From Arthrobacter pascens (GTDB lineage Bacteria; Actinomycetota; Actinomycetes; Actinomycetales; Micrococcaceae): a DNA stretch of 64,000 nucleotides. A program made the position numbers and the translations under genes. Below the pieces are notes generated by a model. It made no database searches. It was not told the DNA's origin and was given only the letters and a program-made list of their open reading frames with translations. The stretch covers positions 1-64,000 of the forward strand of contig NZ_JAFHKT010000127.1 of the NCBI RefSeq assembly GCF_017052465.1. The letters run 5' to 3'. Positions within the stretch are counted from its first letter, which is position 1. Every line of letters starts with the position of its first letter. Below, piece by piece: positions 51,571 to 61,186 of this stretch.

Positions 51571-54393
51571 TTAACGCCCCCATGTCCCTGGATCTTCCCC
51601 GCGAGAGGGCTGCAGCACGTCCAGTTTCTCGGACCGTGAGATGGTTCCCGCCGCCCCATCCACCGTCACCGCAGCGCCGGTGTGCAGGCGGGTGGTGGCG
51701 TCCGGGACGCCCACCACGGCAGGAATGCCGTACTCGCGGGCCACGACTGCCCCGTGCGAGATCACTCCGCCCATCTCCATGACCAGGGCTCCGGCCGTCA
51801 GGAAGAGCGGTGTCCAGCCCGGATCCGTGGAGGGCGCCACCAGGATTTCCCCGGGTTCCAGGTGCGCGCCAACGGGGTCCAGGATGACGCGCACCCTGCC
51901 GGTGGCAGTGCCGGCGGAGGCGGGCGTGCCCGTCAGCACTCCCTCTGAGGGGGGCTCCGCCGTGGGCGCCAGCGCAGCCTCGACGTCGGTCCCGTCGGAG
52001 AGCAGCAGGCGGGGAATGTGCCGCCGGCGCAGTTCCAGATCGTATTGCCGGCGGCGGCTGCCCACGATGCCGGACAGGTCGGCGCCCCGCAGCCCCACGC
52101 GGAGTTCGTCGAAGGTGAGGAAGAAGACGTCCTCCGGGGCCGCAATCCGCTGTGTTCCGGCCAGGTCCTTGCCCACCTCGGCGAGTTGCCGGTGCATCTC
52201 ACCCAGGATCACCACGATGTTGAACTTCGGCAGCTCCCGCAGACCAGCCAACTGCCTGGTTCGGTGCAGGCAGAAGCCCACCAGCCGGCTCCGGAGCCTC
52301 CCCTTCGCCCGGGCCTTTCCGACCATGCGGCGCATGGCGGCCTCCGCCTGTTCGGCGGCGCGGGCGAACTGCCGGTCCGGGGCCTGCTCCGGGTCCTCCA
52401 CGCGGAGATAGTTGGCGATCATGCCCAGGACATGGTCCGGATGATCTGACCACCGCGGCATCCCGAGGTCGATTTCCCCCACCGCCCGGTGGCCGTACTT
52501 GCCCAGGAACCCGCGAATAGCATTCTGCGCCGGTGCGGGAAGCGTGCCGGCACTGTAATCCCGGGCGAGGTCCTCCGGGCTTTTTCCGAGGAAGGCCGCC
52601 CGGGAATCGGGATGCCTGCCCAGTGACGCGGCCAGTCGCCACAGTTCCAGATCCATTTCGGTGGTGACATTGTGCGGCAGCCCGCGAAGGACGGCTTCCA
52701 GCTCCCTGGGCTCTACGATGCCGCGAAGCAGCCGGCGGGCGTCGGCCAACAGCAGGTAGCCGGCGGCGGGGGCGGGCAGGGTTGCGCCGATCAGTTCCTC
52801 GACCGTCCCGTGCATGGCCCCTTCGACATAATCGAGCCGTTGTTCGCTGGTTGCAGCGGCTGCGTTGCTGGCCACGCCGGCCTGGAGCCGCTTCCCGTAG
52901 GCATGCGCACGGCGTAGCTCCGCTTCCGGCCGCACCACCGCCCGGACCATGGCGGGCAGCATCATGGCCGTCGTGGCAAAGTTCCGCACGCCGCGGGCGC
53001 TGCGCTTCCTTTGGCCCTTGGGCTGCTGGTTGCGGTTACCGGCGTGCCGCTCCTTCCGGACAGCGAAGCGGGGATCCTCCATCAGCGCCGGGAGAAGGGC
53101 GGCGGACCTGCCGTCCGCCAGGGGAAGCGCCTTCAGCAGTGTCTGCCTGCCGCGTTTGCTGTGGAAGGCGGGGGTCAGGTCCACGTAGAGCCGCAAACCG
53201 GGGGTGGCGTACTGCCGCCACGGCCCCTGGTCGCCCCGCATGAGGTTCAGCGCGGTGAGCCCCATGGGGGTGATGGGCCGGGTCAGGCCCTGCAGGAGTG
53301 AGCCGCACAGGTAGACGCGGGTCTCCTCTCCGGCCGGCGTTTCCGCGTAGTCCTCGGAGCCAGGCATGAATCCGGCGGCGGGACTCCCCGCTTGCAGTGG
53401 CACTGGCAGGGGCACGGGCAGCGGATACAGCGTGGTGACGGGACGCGACTGGGTCAGCCAGACCGTTCCGCTGCGGTCAATGACCCATTCCACGTCCTGG
53501 GGTGCACCGAGGAGGCGCTGGACGGCCGTGCCGAGCGAAGTGAGTTCGCGGAGCTGCTGCGCGTCCAGAACCGGCCGGCGCGCGCCGCCGTCGTGCTGGA
53601 TACCGTCGTGGTGGGTCCCGGCCACCAGCCGGCCGCTGGCCGTGTGGATCTGGAAATGATCGGGATTGACCGCGCCGGAGACCACGTCCTGTCCGGCTCC
53701 CCGGTGGGCGTCGATCACCGTCTCGCCACGGGTTCCGGTCACGGGATTGGCGGTGAACAGGACGCCCGCCGCCGCGGCTTCCACAAAATCCTGAACGACG
53801 ACGGCGAGACTCACCTCGCGCTGGCTGATCCCGTTGGCTGCCCGGTACACCACCGCCCGGTCGCTCCAGAGCGACGCCGAGCAGCGGCGAACCGCATCCA
53901 GCACCCCGTCGGCCCCGGTGACGTCCACGAAGGTGTCCTGCTGACCGGCAAAGCTGGCGAAAGGCAGGTCCTCGGCCGTGGCGGAGGAGCGCACGGCCAC
54001 GGCCGGCCCGCCGCCCTTCCCCTGCTCCCGCCCCGCGGTGCCCATGGCAGCGTAGGCGGTACGGACGGCGGCATCCACCTCCGGCGGCATCGGTGCCGCG
54101 TTAACGAGTTCCCTGGCCTCCAGTGCAAGCCTGCTCAGGTGTTCGGCATCCCCGGGATCGAGGCTCTCGAGACGGGCCGCGAGGACCCCCACTTCCGCCG
54201 ACACAGCCGAGCGGTAGGCGGAGGTGGTCAGGCAAAATCCGGCGGGCACCGGAAGCCCGGCAGCAGCAATCTTGCCGAGATTCAGCGCCTTCCCGCCCAC
54301 GCGGGCGAGCGGCTGGAACCCAAGGTGGTGCAGCTCCACCACGAGCCTGTCCTGGGAATCGTGACGGGCGGAATCCTTGCCCGGGTGGTCCAT
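51571..54393 (-). CDS. Second PEP-synthase / rifampin phosphotransferase-like dikinase
   Basis: A 940-residue paralogue of the protein at 6023, with the same order: PEP/pyruvate-binding ATP-grasp domain (ARVGGKALNLGKIAAAGLPVPAG near 32, VAVRSSATAEDLPFASFAGQQDTFVDV), long middle part, and C-terminal phosphohistidine domain (GGVISHGAVVAREYGIPAVVG, His near 880). ATG at 54393 is behind AGGAGC. The middle part differs much from the first copy, including a basic RNQQPKGQRKR stretch. It likely transfers a phosphoryl group from ATP to an unknown acceptor. Pairing with a Usp points to stress rather than gluconeogenesis. Confidence 0.8.
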   Translation of the reverse strand: MDHPGKDSARHDSQDRLVVELHHLGFQPLARVGGKALNLGKIAAAGLPVPAGFCLTTSAYRSAVSAEVGVLAARLESLDPGDAEHLSRLALEARELVNAAPMPPEVDAAVRTAYAAMGTAGREQGKGGGPAVAVRSSATAEDLPFASFAGQQDTFVDVTGADGVLDAVRRCSASLWSDRAVVYRAANGISQREVSLAVVVQDFVEAAAAGVLFTANPVTGTRGETVIDAHRGAGQDVVSGAVNPDHFQIHTASGRLVAGTHHDGIQHDGGARRPVLDAQQLRELTSLGTAVQRLLGAPQDVEWVIDRSGTVWLTQSRPVTTLYPLPVPLPVPLQAGSPAAGFMPGSEDYAETPAGEETRVYLCGSLLQGLTRPITPMGLTALNLMRGDQGPWRQYATPGLRLYVDLTPAFHSKRGRQTLLKALPLADGRSAALLPALMEDPRFAVRKERHAGNRNQQPKGQRKRSARGVRNFATTAMMLPAMVRAVVRPEAELRRAHAYGKRLQAGVASNAAAATSEQRLDYVEGAMHGTVEELIGATLPAPAAGYLLLADARRLLRGIVEPRELEAVLRGLPHNVTTEMDLELWRLAASLGRHPDSRAAFLGKSPEDLARDYSAGTLPAPAQNAIRGFLGKYGHRAVGEIDLGMPRWSDHPDHVLGMIANYLRVEDPEQAPDRQFARAAEQAEAAMRRMVGKARAKGRLRSRLVGFCLHRTRQLAGLRELPKFNIVVILGEMHRQLAEVGKDLAGTQRIAAPEDVFFLTFDELRVGLRGADLSGIVGSRRRQYDLELRRRHIPRLLLSDGTDVEAALAPTAEPPSEGVLTGTPASAGTATGRVRVILDPVGAHLEPGEILVAPSTDPGWTPLFLTAGALVMEMGGVISHGAVVAREYGIPAVVGVPDATTRLHTGAAVTVDGAAGTISRSEKLDVLQPSRGEDPGTWGR

Positions 54394-54515
54394 ACTTTGC
54401 TCCTGCGAACTGTCCGCGGCCTCACCGTTGAGGATGCCGATCACGCTAGACCCAGAGCGGAGGCCGCGCAATATCCCACGAAACCGGGACAGCCGCCGGG
54501 GCGTTGCGGGCTGAG

Positions 54516-54917
54516 TCAGCGGCCGCCGTCGGAATCCTGTTCCCTGGCCGCCTCGGCGGCCTTGAGCACCACGGCCTCAAGTTCATCCGTGCTGAGCAGT
54601 TCCCTGTGGAGGTGCTTGGTGCGGTAGCCGGCCCGGCCCACCATGTGCGCCGAGACCGGCACGGTGAGCAGCTGGAAGATCCAGGCCACCAGCAGTACGG
54701 GCCACACCCACCATGTGCGAAGCTGCAGCCCCACGGCAGCCAGCAGCAGGAACAGCCCGAGCACCTGGGGCTTGGTGGCGGCGTGCATGCGGCTCATCAG
54801 GTCCGGGAACCGCAGCAGGCCAATCGCCGCTGCAAGGGACATCACCGCCCCCACGATCATGAAGACGGCGGACACCACATCGACGGCGGTATCCACGGCA
54901 CTGGCATCAGGATTCAT
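54516..54917 (-). CDS. mrpG: Mrp Na+/H+ antiporter subunit G
   Basis: A 133-residue subunit with three helices (VSAVFMIVGAVMSLAAAIGLLRFPDLMSRMHAATKPQVLG is the MrpG signature). Last gene of mrpA-C-D-E-F-G, overlapping mrpF by 11 bases. Charged cytosolic tail of about 50 residues. It is an accessory part of the multi-subunit antiporter for Na+/H+ exchange and pH homeostasis. Confidence 0.92.
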   Translation of the reverse strand: MNPDASAVDTAVDVVSAVFMIVGAVMSLAAAIGLLRFPDLMSRMHAATKPQVLGLFLLLAAVGLQLRTWWVWPVLLVAWIFQLLTVPVSAHMVGRAGYRTKHLHRELLSTDELEAVVLKAAEAAREQDSDGGR

Positions 54918-55185
54918 TGAGCTGCTCCCGCCGGTCGGCCACGAAGCGCGCCACGGTCACCGAGCCGATAAACCCGATGACCGATACCGCAACGAGCAGC
55001 ATCAGATTGTTCAGGTGCCTGTTCACGGCCATGTCGATGCACAGTGCCGCGCCCAGGATGGCAAGCAGCACGTCGGCAGCCAGCACGCGGTCCAGCAGCG
55101 ACGGTCCGCGGGCAATCCGCACGATGGCGCCCGCGGCGGCGAGCGACAACACCACGGCGGTGACGGTCAGGACGAGTTCCATCAC
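54907..55185 (-). CDS. mrpF: Mrp Na+/H+ antiporter subunit F
   Basis: A 92-residue protein with three helices: VLTVTAVVLSLAAAGAIVRIARGPSLLDRVLAADVLLAILG matches MrpF. ATG overlaps the mrpE stop by four bases. Confidence 0.92.
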   Translation of the reverse strand: MMELVLTVTAVVLSLAAAGAIVRIARGPSLLDRVLAADVLLAILGAALCIDMAVNRHLNNLMLLVAVSVIGFIGSVTVARFVADRREQLNES

Positions 55186-55727
55186 GTGGCGGCCTCCAGG
55201 TTCAGTGCTTCAAGTTCCTCTTTGGTCCCCATGACGCGGATCAGCCCTGCCTCGGTGTCCCGCACCTCCTTGCGGAGCTTCCGCACGTCGTCGGCGTTCC
55301 GGACGTTCAGGCCGTGGATGTACAGCGTGGAGGTTGACCTGTCCACCTCCACCACGAGCGATCCCGGGATCAGGGAGATCACGTGCCCTGTGGCGGTCAC
55401 CATCAGGTCCGAGTGGCTCCGGAGCGGAACGGCGACGACGGCGTTGGTCACCCTGGGACCCTGCGCCACGGCCAGATAGAAGACCTGGAAGCTGGCGGCC
55501 ACCACCCGGCCAAGGAACTGCACGGCGAACGGGATGGCGCGAAGGACGCTGAACCGTCCGCTCAGCTCCACCGGCGGCAGGTAGAACAAGCGGGCCACCG
55601 CTACGGCGAGCAGGGCTCCGAACAGCAGGTTGCCCGGGGTGAAGTCCTGCCACAAGGCGCCCCAGACGATAACGAGCCACACGAGCAGCGGCAGTTCCTG
55701 CCGCAGGGAAATCCTCCTCCGGCTCAT
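55182..55727 (-). CDS. mrpE: Mrp Na+/H+ antiporter subunit E
   Basis: A 181-residue subunit: LRQELPLLVWLVIVWGALWQDFTPGNLLFGALLAVAVARLF at the start (two helices) and PGSLVVEVDRSTSTLYIHGLN in the cytosolic half are MrpE hallmarks. ATG overlaps the mrpD stop by four bases. Confidence 0.92.
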   Translation of the reverse strand: MSRRRISLRQELPLLVWLVIVWGALWQDFTPGNLLFGALLAVAVARLFYLPPVELSGRFSVLRAIPFAVQFLGRVVAASFQVFYLAVAQGPRVTNAVVAVPLRSHSDLMVTATGHVISLIPGSLVVEVDRSTSTLYIHGLNVRNADDVRKLRKEVRDTEAGLIRVMGTKEELEALNLEAAT

Positions 55728-57355
55728 TTCCCGCCACCGCCCGGCGCACTGCCGTTGAGGGCGCTGTTGAGGGCAAGGTGCGGTACCGGCGCCTGCTGGC
55801 CGAGCACCGCGTGGATATACTCGGATCGGTCCAGCATGGCGTCAGCGGACTGGCCGGCCACCCGGAAGAGCGGGCCGGCGAAGACCGTGAGCGCCACGCC
55901 CAGCACCACCAGCCCCAGCGTGGAGCCCACCATCGTCCGGGGCAGCAGGATCAGGCCGCGTTTGCCGGTCCGGAGGCCCGCCGGCGAATCCGTGGCGTCG
56001 GCAAGCAGCACGGGGTCGGGATGTTCGGCGTCCTCGGGCTTCCGCCAGAACGCACGGTTCCATACCCGCGCCACCGCCAGCAGTGTCAGCAGGCTCGTCA
56101 GCACGCCGCCGACGACGAGCGTGTATGCCAGGGGCGTCCCGAGCTGGATTCCGGCCTGCATGAGGCCGAGCTTGCCAAGGAAACCCGAGAACGGCGGGAT
56201 GCCTGCGAGGTTCATGGCGGGGACGAAGAACAGCAGTGCCAGAATCGGGGACAGCTTCGCGAGCCCGGCGAGGCGGTCCACTGACGAGCTTCCGCCGCGG
56301 CGCTCGATCAGCCCCGTCACGAGGAAGAGGCTGGTCTGGATGGTGATGTGGTGGGCCACGTAGAACACGGCAGCGGCGAGGCCCGCAACGGAGGACATGG
56401 CCAGCCCGAACACCATGTAGCCGATGTGGCTGACGAGGGTGAAGGACAGGAGACGCTTGATGTCGCTCTGGGCGATGGCGCCGAGGATTCCCACCACCAT
56501 GGTCAGCAGGGCGGCGATCATCAGCGGCGTATTGAGCGTGTCGCCCGGGAACAGCAGCGTTTCGGTCCGCACCATGGCGTACACGCCCACCTTGGTCAGC
56601 AGGCCCGCGAACACGGCCGTCACGGGGGCCGGTGCCGTGGGATAGGAGTCGGGCAGCCAGAAGGACAGCGGGAACACGGCGGCCTTGATGCCGAACGCCA
56701 CTAGCAGCATGACGTGCAGGAGCGTCTTGGTTCCCTGGTCTAGCTCGGCCAGTTTGATGGCCAGATCCGCCATGTTGATGGTGCCCGTGGCGCCGTAGAT
56801 CATGGCGATGGCGATGAGGAACAGCACGGAGGACACCACCGAGACCACCACGTAGGTGACGCCGGCACGGATGCGCGGGCCGGTGCCGCCCAGGGTCATC
56901 AGCACGTAGCTGGCTGTCAGCAGGATCTCGAAGCCGACATAAAGATTGAACAGGTCCCCCGACAGGAACGCGTTGGAAACCCCCGCCACGAGGATCAGGT
57001 ACGTCGGGTGGAAAATCGACAGCGGCGCGTCCTGGTCGCCGTCGGCCATGCCCTGCCCGGTGGCGTACACGAGGACGGCGAGGCTCACCGCGGACGACAC
57101 CACGAGCATCAGGGAGGAGAACTGGTCCACCACCAGCACGATTCCCCACGGCGGCAGCCACCCGCCGATGTTCACCGCCTCGGTTCCCCCGTTCCAGACC
57201 GAGGCGAGCAGCAGGCACTCGAGCAGCAGCGTCAGGGACAGCAGCGCGATGCTCACTGCCCGCTGCGCACGCGAATGCCGGATCAGCACGAACGTCAGGG
57301 CCGCGCCCAGGATGGGAAGAACGACGGCGAGCGGGGCCAGGCTTGTCAGGCTCAC
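55724..57355 (-). CDS. mrpD: Mrp Na+/H+ antiporter subunit D
   Basis: A 543-residue NuoN/NuoM-like subunit with about 14 helices. The Lys/Glu helices are visible: DLFNLYVGFEILLTASYVLMTLGG (Glu near 138), GIKAAVFPLSFWLPDSYPTAPAPVTAVFAGLLTKVGVYAMVR (Lys residues of the antiporter core) and AQSDIKRLLSFTLVSHIGYMVFGLA. One of the two proton/cation-channel subunits. GTG/ATG start overlaps the mrpC stop by four bases. Confidence 0.95.
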   Translation of the reverse strand: MSLTSLAPLAVVLPILGAALTFVLIRHSRAQRAVSIALLSLTLLLECLLLASVWNGGTEAVNIGGWLPPWGIVLVVDQFSSLMLVVSSAVSLAVLVYATGQGMADGDQDAPLSIFHPTYLILVAGVSNAFLSGDLFNLYVGFEILLTASYVLMTLGGTGPRIRAGVTYVVVSVVSSVLFLIAIAMIYGATGTINMADLAIKLAELDQGTKTLLHVMLLVAFGIKAAVFPLSFWLPDSYPTAPAPVTAVFAGLLTKVGVYAMVRTETLLFPGDTLNTPLMIAALLTMVVGILGAIAQSDIKRLLSFTLVSHIGYMVFGLAMSSVAGLAAAVFYVAHHITIQTSLFLVTGLIERRGGSSSVDRLAGLAKLSPILALLFFVPAMNLAGIPPFSGFLGKLGLMQAGIQLGTPLAYTLVVGGVLTSLLTLLAVARVWNRAFWRKPEDAEHPDPVLLADATDSPAGLRTGKRGLILLPRTMVGSTLGLVVLGVALTVFAGPLFRVAGQSADAMLDRSEYIHAVLGQQAPVPHLALNSALNGSAPGGGGK

Positions 57356-57924
57356 GTTCCGCCTCCTTCCGGTTTTTTGTCGATGGTGGCGGAACCTGGT
57401 TTTTCTTCCCGCGCGGCGGCTTCCCCGGAGATGTCACGGCCACCGGCCGGTACGGGAGAATCCGGGATGGGGGCGTCCGACACTCCCCCGCCGTCGGCGC
57501 CGAGCATGGTGAGCGGGAACTCTGACGTTTCCATCGGGATGACGGCGTCGTCCTCGGCATCGAAGCTGGGGGTCGCCGCCACGCGGCGGTCCTCGATGTC
57601 GTCCTGGATCTCATCCTGGCGGGCCAGCACCCAGGTCCGGTAGATGATGCCCAGCATGAAGGCCGTGACGGCGAAGGAGATCACGATGGACGTCAGGATC
57701 AGGGCCTGCGGCAGGGGATCGTTGTAGGCGGCCGCTTCCGTGTCCTTGCTGTAAAACGGCGCCAGGCCGGCATAGCCGCCGGTGGCCAGGATGAGCAGGT
57801 TGGTGGCGTTGGCCAGCAGCATCAGCCCCAGCAGAACGCGGGTGAGGCTGCGTTCGAGGAGGAGGTAAATGCCGCACGCATAGAGGGCACCCATGACGGT
57901 CAGCAGGGTGAGGTTGACGCTCAT
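57352..57924 (-). CDS. mrpC: Mrp Na+/H+ antiporter subunit C
   Basis: A 190-residue NuoK-like subunit with three helices in the first 100 residues (YACGIYLLLERSLTRVLLGLMLLANATNLLILATGG, ALILTSIVISFAVTAFMLGII). The final 80 residues are a hydrophilic acidic and Gly/Pro-rich tail, longer than in most MrpC proteins. Overlaps mrpA and mrpD by four bases each. Confidence 0.92.
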   Translation of the reverse strand: MSVNLTLLTVMGALYACGIYLLLERSLTRVLLGLMLLANATNLLILATGGYAGLAPFYSKDTEAAAYNDPLPQALILTSIVISFAVTAFMLGIIYRTWVLARQDEIQDDIEDRRVAATPSFDAEDDAVIPMETSEFPLTMLGADGGGVSDAPIPDSPVPAGGRDISGEAAAREEKPGSATIDKKPEGGGT

Positions 57925-60900
57925 GCCTCTCCCCTCCAGGTGTCCGCGGGGACGGCAGCGGCTTCCCAGTCAGCCGCGGGGTGCACCTCTGCCGGCTCCG
58001 CGCGCCGGGACGGCCGGGTGTCCGCGGGCTGTTCCTCGAAATGTTCGTCGATCTCAGCCCCCAGGCTTCGCAGCACATCCAGCACCAGCCCGACCACCAC
58101 AATGTACACACCCGTGTCGAAGATGGTGGACGTGACAAATTTGATATCTCCGAAGACCGGCAGCCACAACTCGATGATGGCGCTCTGGAACACCTGGCCG
58201 CCCAGCAGGAGCGGGGCGACGCCGGACGCCGCGGCCGTTGCGAGGCCCAGGCCCAGCAGCATTCCGGCGCTGATGGGGGTGGCCTCACGAAGCTCGTAGC
58301 GGCCGCCGGCCAGGTACCGCAGCGTGAGAGCCAGGCCGGCCATGAGCCCTCCCGCGAATCCGCCGCCGGGAAGGTTATGCCCGGCCAGCAGCAGGTAGAG
58401 GGAGAAAATGATCATCGAGTGGAACATGAGCCGCGTAACCACCTCGAAGATGATGGAGCGCCGCTCCGGAGCCAGCGTCCGGCCGGCCACAAGCCATGCG
58501 TCCCGGGTGGCGGCGGCGAACTTGCGGGTCAATGCGAGGGCGGCGCCGTCGCGCGAGGACTTGTCCACTCCGCGGCGCCGGCCCACGGTGCCCTCCTCCA
58601 CCGTGGACGACGCACGGATGCCGTCGCCGCGGCCGCGGAGGAAAATCAGGCTGGCCACTCCCGTTGCGGCGAGGGCCAGCACGGAGATCTCGCCGAACGT
58701 GTCCCAGACACGGATGTCCACGAGGGTCACGTTGACGATGTTCAGGCCACCGCCGCCCTCGTACGCCAGCGCCGGAAATTCCAGCGAAACAGGTGTGGCC
58801 ACCCGGGCGCCCATGGCGTGGATCGCTGCGAAGACCATGGTGGCTCCGAACGCCAGCCCGATGATCACACGGACCACCCGGTACTTGCCGCCCGTGCGGT
58901 CCCGCAGCTCTGCCGGGAGGCTCCGCATGGCCAGCACGAACGCCACCAGGATGATGGTTTCCACCAGCATCTGGGTCAGGGCGAGATCCGGCGCTCCCTG
59001 CAGGGCGAACATCAGCGCAATGCCGTAGCCGGTCACCGAAACCATGAGCACGGCCAGGAAGCGCTTGTTGGCGCGGACTGCGGCCAGCGCCCCGATCACG
59101 ATGCCTGCCCCCGCCACGATCTGCAGTGGTGAGTAAGGATCGATGAAGTACAGCCCCTCCGGCAGCGGTTTGTTCGCTGAGACCAGCGCAGCGAGGGGAA
59201 GCACGAAGGCCGCGGTCAGGATCACGGCAAGGTAGAAGTACAGCGAACCGCGTTGCGTGCGGCCCGTCAACCAGACGGCCACGTCATCGAGGGCGCCGAT
59301 GGTCAGCCGGTAGCCGCGGTCTGCGTCGATCCAGTCCGGGACCAGGCTCTGGGCGCGGTCCACCGCCCCGCGGGCGAAGAACATGGCCAGACCGAGGGCA
59401 AAGGTGACGGCGGTCAGGCCGAGCGCCGGGGTAAACCCGTGCCACAGCGCAAGGTGGCCGGCGGCACCTGCCTCGGCGCCGGCGTCGGACGCTGCTTCGG
59501 TGAAGAGGGCAGCGTACGGCTGGATCCACCCGTCCACGGGCGCCGGCCACAGGCCGTACACGATGGTGAGGACGCTCAGGACCGCAGGGGCTGCGAGGAA
59601 GGACGGCTGGATCGGCTTGAACGGGGTGCGGTCCACCCCGGGCTTGACCGCGAAGGCGCCCCACAGGAACCGGGCGCTGTACGCGAAGGTCAGCACTGAC
59701 CCGAGCACCACGCCGGCGAGGACCACCGCGCCCCACGGCCCGTAGCCCGGCTCGCCCGCAAAGTGGACGAATGCTTCCAGCACCGATTCCTTGGCCACGA
59801 AGCCGCCGAGCAGCGGGACCCCGGCCATGGAAGCGGCACCGATGCTGGCCACGACTGCGAGCGCGCGGGAGGACTGGAAGACGCCTGACAGTTTGTTGAT
59901 GTCGCGGGTGCCGGCCTGGTGGTCGATGATGCCCACCACGAGGAAGAGTGTTGCCTTGAACAGGCCGTGGGCCAGCAGCATGGCGAGGCCTGCCAGGGCA
60001 GCGTCAGGCTTGCCCAGCCCCACCACCATGGTGAGGAAGCCGAGCTGGCTGACCGTGCCGTAGGCCAGGATGAGCTTGATGTCGGTCTGCCGCAGGGCAC
60101 GGTACCCGCCGACCAGCATGGTGGCGAGGCCCAGACCCAGGACCAGCGGCAGCCAGTACGCCGTCTCTGTGAATCCCGGCGCCAGGCGCGCCACGATGTA
60201 GACGCCGGCCTTTACCATCGCCGCGGCGTGCAGGTAGGCGCTTACCGGGGTGGGTGCGGCCATGGCGCCCGGGAGCCAGAAGTGGAACGGGACCAGCGCG
60301 GATTTGGTCACGGCACCGATGAGAATCAGGACGACGGCGGCGCCAACGGCGCCCGCTGCCGGCCCGGCGACCAGGTCCGGCGCCTGCTCCAGGATGGACG
60401 AGATCCGGTACGTTCCGGCGGCGGATCCCAGCATGATGAGGCCAACAAGCATCGCCAGCCCGCCGGCCGTGGTGACCATGAGCGCCTGGAGGGCCGAGCG
60501 CCGTGCCGCCAGGCGGGTGCGGGCATAGCCGATCAGGAGGTATGACAGGACGGTGGTGAGTTCCCAGAAGATGAACAGCAGGAGCAGGTCATCGGCCGTG
60601 ACCAGGCCGAACATGGCCCCGGCGAACGCGAGCAGCTGGGCGCCGAAGCCGCCCAGGTACTGGTCCTTGTTCTTGAAGTAACGGGCGCAGTACAGCAGCA
60701 CCAGGGCGCCCACACCAAGCACCAGCAGGGACATGACCCACGCCAGGGCGTCCAGGCGGAAGGCGAACTCCATGCCGAGGTCCGGGATCCAGGGGGTGAC
60801 CTCGCTGGAGTGACCTCCGCTGCCGCTGCCGTGCGGGCCTGCCGTCGCATAGACCGCGCCGTGCTGCAGCAGCAGCCAGATGAATGAGCCGGCGGGTACT

Positions 60901-60995
60901 GCCGCCAGCGCATAAAAGGAACTCCGGCCAAATTTCCGGAAGATGAACGGCGCCACAGCAGCAACCGCAAAGTGCACGGCAAGGACTGTGATCAC
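57921..60995 (-). CDS. mrpA: Mrp Na+/H+ antiporter subunit A fused to B
   Basis: A 1024-residue protein, GTG start at 60995 behind GCGGAG; an ATG frame 28 codons upstream begins in non-coding-looking sequence. Residues 1-750 are the NuoL-like MrpA domain (LLLLFIFWELTTVLSYLLIG, GAVTKSALVPFHFWLPGAMAAPTPVSAYLHAAAMVKAGVY). The C-terminal part adds the MrpB/MbhE-type domain (RSIIFEVVTRLMFHSMIIFSLYLLLAGHNLPGGGFAGGL). There is no separate mrpB gene, so the fusion provides it. It heads the operon mrpACDEFG, which keeps sodium out and pH stable. Confidence 0.95.
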   Translation of the reverse strand: MITVLAVHFAVAAVAPFIFRKFGRSSFYALAAVPAGSFIWLLLQHGAVYATAGPHGSGSGGHSSEVTPWIPDLGMEFAFRLDALAWVMSLLVLGVGALVLLYCARYFKNKDQYLGGFGAQLLAFAGAMFGLVTADDLLLLFIFWELTTVLSYLLIGYARTRLAARRSALQALMVTTAGGLAMLVGLIMLGSAAGTYRISSILEQAPDLVAGPAAGAVGAAVVLILIGAVTKSALVPFHFWLPGAMAAPTPVSAYLHAAAMVKAGVYIVARLAPGFTETAYWLPLVLGLGLATMLVGGYRALRQTDIKLILAYGTVSQLGFLTMVVGLGKPDAALAGLAMLLAHGLFKATLFLVVGIIDHQAGTRDINKLSGVFQSSRALAVVASIGAASMAGVPLLGGFVAKESVLEAFVHFAGEPGYGPWGAVVLAGVVLGSVLTFAYSARFLWGAFAVKPGVDRTPFKPIQPSFLAAPAVLSVLTIVYGLWPAPVDGWIQPYAALFTEAASDAGAEAGAAGHLALWHGFTPALGLTAVTFALGLAMFFARGAVDRAQSLVPDWIDADRGYRLTIGALDDVAVWLTGRTQRGSLYFYLAVILTAAFVLPLAALVSANKPLPEGLYFIDPYSPLQIVAGAGIVIGALAAVRANKRFLAVLMVSVTGYGIALMFALQGAPDLALTQMLVETIILVAFVLAMRSLPAELRDRTGGKYRVVRVIIGLAFGATMVFAAIHAMGARVATPVSLEFPALAYEGGGGLNIVNVTLVDIRVWDTFGEISVLALAATGVASLIFLRGRGDGIRASSTVEEGTVGRRRGVDKSSRDGAALALTRKFAAATRDAWLVAGRTLAPERRSIIFEVVTRLMFHSMIIFSLYLLLAGHNLPGGGFAGGLMAGLALTLRYLAGGRYELREATPISAGMLLGLGLATAAASGVAPLLLGGQVFQSAIIELWLPVFGDIKFVTSTIFDTGVYIVVVGLVLDVLRSLGAEIDEHFEEQPADTRPSRRAEPAEVHPAADWEAAAVPADTWRGEA

Positions 60996-61173
60996 TGTTA
61001 TCTCCGCAAAGTCAGGAATTCGATTATCAAAGTTGGAGCAGGCGGCTAAGAGTCGGGTTCGGTCTGGACAGTTTATCAAGGGGGCACCGACACTTTTCCC
61101 TCCGGGCCTGCAGGTGGCGTAGGATTCCGCGGTTCCCCGGGGGCCCTTCCGTCGCGTGTTCGCCGCGGGCGGA

Positions 61174-61179
61174 TAGCAT
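61174..61179 (+). promoter_or_regulatory. -10 hexamer TAGCAT of a leaderless promoter
   Basis: TAGCAT lies seven bases before the ATG at 61187, with no ribosome binding site. Confidence 0.5.
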
Positions 61180-61186
61180 CGGCGTT